18,670 nucleotides of DNA, taken from the NCBI GenBank assembly GCA_937888775.1, contig CALAQT010000121.1, positions 1 through 18,670 on the forward strand, in the 5' to 3' direction. Both the position numbers and the translations under genes were made by a program. The stretch comes from an uncultured Actinomycetes bacterium. Lineage in GTDB: Bacteria; Actinomycetota; Thermoleophilia; Solirubrobacterales; Solirubrobacteraceae. Positions within the stretch are counted from its first letter, which is position 1. The number at the start of each line of letters is the position of its first letter. The notes beneath the pieces are model-generated. The model saw only the letters and a list, made by a program, of their open reading frames with translations. It did not search any database and had not been told where the DNA came from. This document shows, piece by piece, positions 13,735-18,670 of the stretch.

Positions 13735-14552
13735 CCGCCGCCTTGCCGCGCGACGACTTCCTCTCCGGCACCAGCGGCCAGGTGTTCGGAATCCGCGCGA
13801 CCTCCAAAGCGATCGTGGCAGACGCGGTCTGCGACGCCGCCGAGCTGCTGCGCCTGCAGACCTGGCGGCTGGGGCGCGGGGCGCGCCGGTGGCCGCGCCG
13901 GCGCGTGCTGGCGCTGGGGATCGAGCGTGAGGGGGTGCCGAACGTGCTCGCCTCCGCACAGCGCGAGCTGCTGCGCTCGCGCCATGAGGTTCAGTTCGAA
14001 CGCACCACCGCGGGGGACCGCGGCAAGTTCGAGAACCTCAACGCGCTGCTGGCGCGCCACCCGGCAGACGGACATGACTGGCTGCTGGTCGTCGATGACG
14101 ACGTAGAGCTTCCCGCCGGGTTCCTGGACCGCTTTCTGTTCCTGGCCGAGCGCTTCGGGCTACGGCTCGCCCAGCCCGCCCATCGCCATCGCTCCCATGC
14201 GGCCTGGGCCGTCACCCGGCGGCGCGCGCGGTGGGTGGCGCACGAGACGGCGTTCGTGGAGATCGGACCGGTCGTCGCCTTCCAGGCGGCGACTTTCGAT
14301 GTCCTGCTCCCGTTTCCGCCACTGCGCTTCGGCTGGGGTCTGGACGCGCACTGGTCGGCGATCGCCGGCGAGCAGAGCTGGCGGATCGGCGTGATCGACG
14401 CGACCCCGATCCGTCATGGCCAGCGGCGGATCGCCAGCTCCTACGCTCGCGAGGATGCCATCGCCGAGGGACGGGAGTTCCTCGCCCAGCGGCCGTATGT
14501 CAGAGCCGGCGAGGCCCGGCGCACGTTGGTGGCGCACAGGTCCTGGCGATGA
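13731..14552 (+). CDS. GT-A-like putative glycosyltransferase of unclear family
   Basis: A 273-residue protein starting at TTG 13731, overlapping the preceding stop. It has a Rossmann-like beginning late in the chain: RRVLALGIEREGVPN (57-71), then KFENLNALLARHP, DWLLVVDDDVELPAGFLDRFL (116-136) with a triple-Asp metal site (122-124), and FGWGLDAHWSAIA...RIGVIDATPIRHG toward the end. The position of the DDD site and the GWGLD...H pattern resemble GT-A glycosyltransferases and the DUF707 group, but the N-terminal PxYN/DDGS motifs of GT2 are missing. The upstream frame to 13659 is only a shadow of the previous gene. Sitting between a GT2 and a methyltransferase, it probably adds a sugar, though this is inference. 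Confidence 0.7.
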   Translation: MTAALPRDDFLSGTSGQVFGIRATSKAIVADAVCDAAELLRLQTWRLGRGARRWPRRRVLALGIEREGVPNVLASAQRELLRSRHEVQFERTTAGDRGKFENLNALLARHPADGHDWLLVVDDDVELPAGFLDRFLFLAERFGLRLAQPAHRHRSHAAWAVTRRRARWVAHETAFVEIGPVVAFQAATFDVLLPFPPLRFGWGLDAHWSAIAGEQSWRIGVIDATPIRHGQRRIASSYAREDAIAEGREFLAQRPYVRAGEARRTLVAHRSWR

Positions 14553-15322
14553 AGCCCTCAAGCCCTTCCCGACCGGCGACAGTGTCGCAATTTCCGAATC
14601 ACGGCAACAGCGAGCCCTACGAGCGGCGCAACCTCTTCGACCGGCTGAGCCGGCAGTCCACGCTGGAGGTCAACTACCGCCACATGATGGAGCGTGAGCG
14701 AGCGGTGGTGGACGGGCGGTTGCACCTGGCCGGCGGCGACGTGCTCTCGGTCGGAGCCGGCTGGCATCCGGGTCGCCATCTGTTCCCAGCCCCCGATTTT
14801 CGCCTCGTGGCAGTCGACTCCCAGCCCGATCGTGTCGCCGGTGTGCTCTCCAGCGGGCGCGCCGACGAGGCCCACGTCGGCTACGCCGGGAGCCTGACGT
14901 TCCCCGACGCGTCCTTCGATGTCGTCCTCTACCGGCTCGTGCTGCACCACATCGCGTTTCAGGGGCCGCTGGCGCCGTGCTTCGCCGAGGCGGCGCGCCT
15001 GCTGCGCCCCGGTGGCGCGCTGATCGCGATCGAGCCGGGCAGCTGGCACCCGGTCGGCCTCGGCCTGTCGCTCGCCAACCGCACGGGTCTTGCCACCGCG
15101 CTGCACGGGACCCCGGACGACATCCCCCTCTCGCCCCGCCGACTGGTCGCCGAGGCCGACGCGGCCGGGCTGGCGCCCGAGCTGCACGCGGTCACGTATA
15201 CGTGGCGACGGCTGCCGCCGATCGTCCAGCGAGCGGTGCAACCGCTCGACGCATTGGGCTCCCGGAGCCGAGCTGCGCCGTTCGGGCACACCCTGATCCT
15301 GCTGGCCCGGGCCGGCGTCTGA
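14549..15322 (+). CDS. class I SAM-dependent methyltransferase
   Basis: A 257-residue methyltransferase beginning at ATG 14549, whose ATGA overlaps the preceding stop; the open frame upstream to 14231 is a shadow of that gene. Motif I is VLSVGAGWHPG (65-75), less typical than GxGxG but still glycine-rich. VAVDSQP gives the strand-2 acid (D90), LTFPDASFDVVLYRLVLHHI is the central Methyltransf_11 core, and LLRPGGALIAIEPGSW follows. The first ~40 residues (YERRNLFDRLSRQSTLEVNYRHMM) form a polar helical lead-in. There is no zinc ribbon, unlike the methyltransferases at 78 and 9733. It is placed two bases before the polymerase/ligase-like gene, so methylation probably takes place on the repeat before or during assembly; substrate unknown. 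Confidence 0.83.
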   Translation: MKPSSPSRPATVSQFPNHGNSEPYERRNLFDRLSRQSTLEVNYRHMMERERAVVDGRLHLAGGDVLSVGAGWHPGRHLFPAPDFRLVAVDSQPDRVAGVLSSGRADEAHVGYAGSLTFPDASFDVVLYRLVLHHIAFQGPLAPCFAEAARLLRPGGALIAIEPGSWHPVGLGLSLANRTGLATALHGTPDDIPLSPRRLVAEADAAGLAPELHAVTYTWRRLPPIVQRAVQPLDALGSRSRAAPFGHTLILLARAGV

Positions 15323-15324
15323 CC

Positions 15325-17415
15325 ATGGCCCCGTCGACGCGTGACCGCGCGGTGCCCGGACCGGACCCGACGACAGCTTCGTTAGGCGCCGGGCGCAGGC
15401 GCGCCGGCATCGACGTGGCGATCGGCGTCGGACTCGGTGGCGCTCTGGTCCTGCTGGCCTTCGTCACCAACGCCCGCGGCGACCTGGCCCCCACCACCTG
15501 GGCCGAGATCGCGCTCACACTGCTGGGCGCCGGGATCTGCGGATCGGTGATCTGGTTCGGGTCGTCGGGGCGGGCATGGGGGGCAGGCACGATCGCCCTG
15601 TTCGCCGTGATGACGGCGTTCACCGCGCTGTCGATCGCCTGGTCGGTGAAGCCCGACAACTCCTGGCTGGCCGCCAACCAGACGCTGGCCTACCTGGCGG
15701 CGTTCGCCGCCACGGCCGGACTGGCCAGGATCGCCCCCGAGCGCTGGCCGGCGCTGATCGGGGCCGTCGCCGTAGCCGCGATCGCGCTCAGCGCCTGGGC
15801 GCTGCTGGTCAAGGTGTTCCCCGGCTCGCTGGACGCCGGCGACCAGTACGGCCGCCTCCAGCAGCCCTTCGGCTACTGGAACGCGACCGGTCTGATCGCC
15901 GGCTTGGGGCTGCCCGCGTGTCTGTGGGGCGCCTCCCACCGCGATCACGGGGCAGGGCCCGGCGAGCTGGCGATCCGCGCCCTGGCCGTCCCGGCGATCG
16001 CGATCCTGGTGAGCGCCGTGGTGCTGTCCTACTCGCGCTCGGCGGTGCTGACCGCGGTGGTCGGCGTGGCGATTTGGTTCGTGTTGGTGCCGTTGCGACT
16101 GCGAGCCGTGCTCGCGCTCGCGCTCGGCGGAGCCGGCGCACTGTGGTTCATCGTTTGGGCTCTCTCGACGCCGAGCTTCAACAACGACAATGTGGCCGCC
16201 GCCGCGCGGACGTCGGCCGGCCATACGTTTGGGCTGATCGCGCTGGTGACGCTCGCAGTGCTGACCTTGGCCGGCGTGGCCGCCCAGATTGCGATGGAAA
16301 AAGTGATGGTTGGCGAGCGGCTGCGCCATCGGATCGGGGTGGCCCTCGTGGTGTTGGTGGCGCTGATCCCGGTCGGCGGTCTGGTGGCGGTGGCCGCATC
16401 CTCACGCGGGCTGACCGGCGAGATCTCCCACGAGTGGACCGTCCTCACCAGCCCCAACCAGGGCCAGCAGAGAGTCGGCAACAGCGCCGGACGCCTGACT
16501 CAACTGGGCAACAGCCGGAGCACCTATTGGCGTGAGGGTCTGACCGTCGGAGAGCACGCGCTGCTCAAGGGTGTCGGCGCGCTGGGTTACGGAACGGCCC
16601 GTACTCGCTACACGGCCAATCCGCTGCCCGTCCAGGAAGCTCACAGCTACCTGATTCAGACGTTCGCCGACCTCGGCCTGATCGGCGTCGCGATCAGCCT
16701 GGCGCTGCTGATCGCGTGGATCCGCGCGACGCTAACCACGATCAGCTCCAGGACGAGGTGGGCGTCGCTGACCGCGGATCAGTCGGCCGAGCGTTGCGGG
16801 CTGCTGACGCTGCTGTGCGTGGTGGTGATGTTCGGGGTGCAGTCCGCGACGGATTGGACCTGGTACATCCCAGGGGTCACGGTCGCCCCGCTGCTGTGCG
16901 CGGGGTGGCTCACCGGCCGCGGTCCGTTGGATGCCCGCGTCGGCCTCGCCGCCGGGCGCCCGCGTCTGTCGCAGCGCCCCGGCGCCGGTGCGCTGCTCAC
17001 GCTGCTGGCAGCGGTCGCGCTGCTGGGCGCGTGGGTGATCTGGCAACCCCTGCGCTCGGCCGACGCCCTGTCGGCCGCGAGCGGCGCGGGAAACATCCGG
17101 ACGGCCCTCAGCGACGCGCGGTCCGCCGCAGCACTGGATCCCCTGTCTACCGAGCCGCTGTTCGTGCTGTCGGCGCTTGACAGCGCCGGCCACGACCAGG
17201 CCGCGGCGCTGACCGAACTGCAGCGCGCCGTCGCCCTGCAGCCGGATTACGCCGAAACCTGGTTTGAGCTCGGCGACTACGAGCTTGCCCACCACCGGCT
17301 CCAGGCCGCGCTGGCGGCGCTGAATCGGTCCCTGGCGCTGGACCGCAGCTCTATGGCCGCGATCAGCGACATCGTCCAGGCGCGCATCGAACTGGCAACG
17401 AGCGCCAAGGGCTGA
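15325..17415 (+). CDS. O-antigen ligase/Wzy-like polymerase with C-terminal TPR region
   Basis: A 696-residue membrane protein. From about residue 28 it has roughly a dozen hydrophobic helices; the conserved outer segment reads HEWTVL...RLTQLGNSRSTYWREGL and GVGALGYGTARTRYT...VQEAHSYLIQTFADLGLIG, the Wzy_C/O-antigen ligase signature. The AHSY/HN-type histidine and preceding arginines belong to the catalytic loop. After a helix near 565, residues about 590-690 form two TPR-like helical pairs (AALTELQRAVALQPDYAETWFELGDYELA, AALAALNRSLALDRS), probably outside the membrane. It should polymerise or ligate undecaprenyl-diphosphate-linked glycan, or attach it to an acceptor. ATG 15325 lies two bases after the methyltransferase stop; the longer open frame upstream is spurious. 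It ends the operon. Confidence 0.87.
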   Translation: MAPSTRDRAVPGPDPTTASLGAGRRRAGIDVAIGVGLGGALVLLAFVTNARGDLAPTTWAEIALTLLGAGICGSVIWFGSSGRAWGAGTIALFAVMTAFTALSIAWSVKPDNSWLAANQTLAYLAAFAATAGLARIAPERWPALIGAVAVAAIALSAWALLVKVFPGSLDAGDQYGRLQQPFGYWNATGLIAGLGLPACLWGASHRDHGAGPGELAIRALAVPAIAILVSAVVLSYSRSAVLTAVVGVAIWFVLVPLRLRAVLALALGGAGALWFIVWALSTPSFNNDNVAAAARTSAGHTFGLIALVTLAVLTLAGVAAQIAMEKVMVGERLRHRIGVALVVLVALIPVGGLVAVAASSRGLTGEISHEWTVLTSPNQGQQRVGNSAGRLTQLGNSRSTYWREGLTVGEHALLKGVGALGYGTARTRYTANPLPVQEAHSYLIQTFADLGLIGVAISLALLIAWIRATLTTISSRTRWASLTADQSAERCGLLTLLCVVVMFGVQSATDWTWYIPGVTVAPLLCAGWLTGRGPLDARVGLAAGRPRLSQRPGAGALLTLLAAVALLGAWVIWQPLRSADALSAASGAGNIRTALSDARSAAALDPLSTEPLFVLSALDSAGHDQAAALTELQRAVALQPDYAETWFELGDYELAHHRLQAALAALNRSLALDRSSMAAISDIVQARIELATSAKG

Positions 17416-17460
17416 GTCATCGGTCCTCGGGAGCAATTCGAATCACGGCACCACGCCAGT

Positions 17461-18057
17461 TCAGCGCACGGCGCGGGCCATCAGCAGCCGCCGCAGCAGC
17501 GGTGGCCCGGCGGCGCTGCGAATCCCGACATCGGCAAAGCCGAACTGCGTCAGCAGGGCTGCCAGCGACCGCGCCGTGTACAGGTGCAGGTGGTCCCCCA
17601 GCGGCTCAGAAAAGCGCTCCAGGCCCCCCAGCGCCACGCGCAACCGGCCGTGGCTGGGCGTGGTGAGCAGCAGCCGGCCGGCCGGTACGAGCACGCGCCT
17701 GACCTCAGACAGCCAGGTGGCGGTGTCGGCCACGTGCTCGATCACCTCGCTGGCCCAGACCAGCTCGAATGAGTTGTCGGCGAGCGGCAGCGATCCGTCG
17801 ATCGGGACGAGCCGGAAGTCGCCGGCCGGATGCTCCCGGCGCGCTCGCGCGAGTGCGGCCTCGGCGACTTCGACCCCGATCGCCCGCGCTCCGGCCTGTG
17901 AGAGCAGGGCGGTGAACACGCCGGCGCCGCAGCCGAGGTCAAGCGCGCGTTCGCCGGCACTTACCTCGGTGAGCAGAAACTCACGGCGCAGCTCGAAGTC
18001 CGGATCGGAGAGATCGTCCGGCAGGCGCTGCCACAGCTCTTCGTAGTAGTCCTTCAC
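17461..18057 (-). CDS. class I SAM-dependent methyltransferase, Methyltransf_11/UbiE-like
   Basis: A 198-residue methyltransferase converging on the ligase gene with a 45-base gap. It opens with KDYYEELWQRLPDD, a common lead-in. Motif I is ALDLGCGAGVFTALL (38-52), IGVEVAEAALARA gives the acidic strand-2 end (E63), LVWASEVIEHVADT is the central motif, and RRVLVPAGRLLLTTPSHGR follows. There is no zinc ribbon or membrane segment. Start choice is open: TTG at 18066 adds three residues, but GTG at 18057 begins the usual MKDYYEELW and lies seven bases after a TANNNT hexamer, as expected for a leaderless mRNA. Substrate unknown; surface-glycan or lipid-linked intermediate is likely from context. Confidence 0.85.
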   Translation of the reverse strand: MKDYYEELWQRLPDDLSDPDFELRREFLLTEVSAGERALDLGCGAGVFTALLSQAGARAIGVEVAEAALARARREHPAGDFRLVPIDGSLPLADNSFELVWASEVIEHVADTATWLSEVRRVLVPAGRLLLTTPSHGRLRVALGGLERFSEPLGDHLHLYTARSLAALLTQFGFADVGIRSAAGPPLLRRLLMARAVR

Positions 18058-18064
18058 CGCCGTC

Positions 18065-18070
18065 AACGTA
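18065..18070 (-). promoter_or_regulatory. candidate -10 hexamer (TACGTT) for the minus-strand methyltransferase
   Basis: TACGTT on the minus strand fits TANNNT and ends seven bases before the GTG at 18057, so transcription could begin at that codon. No Shine-Dalgarno motif is visible for either candidate start. Confidence 0.3.
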
Positions 18071-18273
18071 GCGACCGGGACCGCGGCGCGATCCCAAGTA
18101 CGAGGGGCAGCAGGCGTCCGCCGGCCCGACGCCGGGACAGATACGGGTTTACAGTGCAGGCACCGCTCGCGCTGTCGCGCGGAGTCAGCTCTTTACCGCA
18201 GGCAGCTCACAACGGAAGCCAGCGTTCACCGGGATGGAGAGGGATTGCCGCCGCACAGCCAATCGGTAGCGCC
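18067..18273. other. divergent intergenic region between methyltransferase and GT4 gene
   Basis: This 207-base stretch lies between divergent starts. It contains an imperfect GC hairpin at about 18116-18138 and, just after it, TACAGT (18150-18155), a possible plus-strand -10 that would give a leader of about 110 bases for the GT4 gene. No clear -35, known riboswitch or small gene is seen. Confidence 0.4.
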
Positions 18274-18670
18274 ATGAAGGTTGCGTTCGACAGCCGTGCA
18301 GTCGGCGAGGTCTCCGGCGTGGGGCGCTACTCGAGCAGTCTGCTGGACGCGCTGCGCGCCGACGGCAGGGGTGAGGTCATCGAGTCCCACGACCCACGTC
18401 GCTGCGACGTGTTTCACGCTCCCTGGCTGGAGAGCGCGCTGCTGCGCTGTCCCGTGCCGATGGTGGTGACGCTGCACGATCGGGTGGCACTCAAGCGACG
18501 CGGCGCCTATCCGGGCCTCGGGCTGCGATTCAGGCTCCGCTGCCTGGCCGCGCAGCGCGCCACGCGCGTGATCGTCCCCACCCGGGCGGTGGCCGATGAT
18601 GCAACGGCGGAGCTTCAGATCCCCTCGGAGCGGATCGTGGTGATCGCCGAGGCGGCCGCCGCGGCCTTCA
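18274..18670 (+). CDS. family 4 glycosyltransferase, 5' part only (runs off the window)
   Basis: The first 132 codons of a GT-B glycosyltransferase are present. MKVAFDSRAVGEVSGVGRYSSSLLDAL is the standard GT4 opening with the glycine-rich acceptor loop (VGRY), CDVFHAPWL matches the DVxHxP segment, and PMVVTLHDRVALKRRGAYPG and RVIVPTRAVADD correspond to later N-domain strands. This is the WbdB/MtfB/mannosyltransferase-like branch, which uses GDP-mannose or UDP-hexoses, but the donor-binding C-terminal half lies outside the window so specificity is unknown. ATG 18274 is the only start preceding the first beta strand; no strong Shine-Dalgarno motif is next to it, although GGAGAGGGA lies further upstream. 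Confidence 0.85.
   Translation, partial: MKVAFDSRAVGEVSGVGRYSSSLLDALRADGRGEVIESHDPRRCDVFHAPWLESALLRCPVPMVVTLHDRVALKRRGAYPGLGLRFRLRCLAAQRATRVIVPTRAVADDATAELQIPSERIVVIAEAAAAAF

Noticed and set aside
14977..15324. 812-residue version of the ligase-like protein
   Set aside because: The first 116 residues shadow the methyltransferase gene; ATG 15325 follows its stop and begins a plausible N-terminus.
1..18670. CRISPR arrays, insertion sequences, integrase sites, toxin-antitoxin or phage-defence genes
   Set aside because: No regularly spaced repeats, transposase or nuclease motifs were seen; all well-supported genes fit surface-glycan metabolism.

Overview
The window is a dense, GC-rich stretch of bacterial chromosome with strong G/C preference at third codon positions, frequent GTG and TTG starts, and start/stop overlaps of four bases. 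No rRNA, tRNA, CRISPR array or transposase is visible. Codon style, the DUF2142/DUF2304/flippase-like families, several possible leaderless starts and a possible MRKLR... peptide relic fit a high-GC actinobacterium. Thermoleophilia (Solirubrobacterales) is my best guess, but this is inference from style and not a database match. The content is almost entirely cell-surface glycan biosynthesis and export.

Left part (1-4310): a zinc-ribbon SAM methyltransferase (+) converges on a minus-strand block encoding a GT2 glycosyltransferase, a Wzt-type ABC ATPase with a C-terminal substrate-recognition domain, and a Wzm-type ABC permease. This is a complete ABC-dependent polysaccharide export pair. The methyltransferase beside it could supply a chain cap or a decoration.

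Middle (4311-10650): a plus-strand DUF2142 polytopic membrane protein is translationally coupled to a small two-helix protein with an extracytoplasmic middle. A GT2 rhamnosyltransferase-like gene (-) then stands back to back with a plus-strand cassette: a polyprenyl-phosphate-sugar synthase-like GT2, a DUF2304 protein, an AglD/LPG-synthase-TM flippase-like protein and a second zinc-ribbon methyltransferase. Together these resemble a lipid-linked monosaccharide pathway: charge the carrier, flip it, and transfer outside through a GT-C-like enzyme.

Right part (10651-18670): a GalE-type NDP-sugar epimerase (-) is separated by a 351-base intergenic region from a plus-strand operon. The operon runs WecG/TagA glycosyltransferase, GT2, a GT-A-like protein of unclear family, a methyltransferase and an O-antigen ligase/polymerase-like protein with a TPR tail. 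A minus-strand methyltransferase and the 5' part of a GT4 glycosyltransferase close the window. The intergenic region holds the most unusual non-coding structure here: a 37-bp near-perfect palindrome with an embedded 20-bp-spaced direct repeat next to the epimerase start, three further hairpins within about 100 bases, and an AT-rich tail with a 19-codon ORF.

As a working model, sugars are prepared by the epimerase, and a lipid-linked repeat is built by TagA-like and GT2/GT4 enzymes. It is methylated, then exported by Wzm/Wzt or joined outside by the Wzy/ligase-like enzyme, with side-chain additions from the DUF2142/DPM-like/flippase set.
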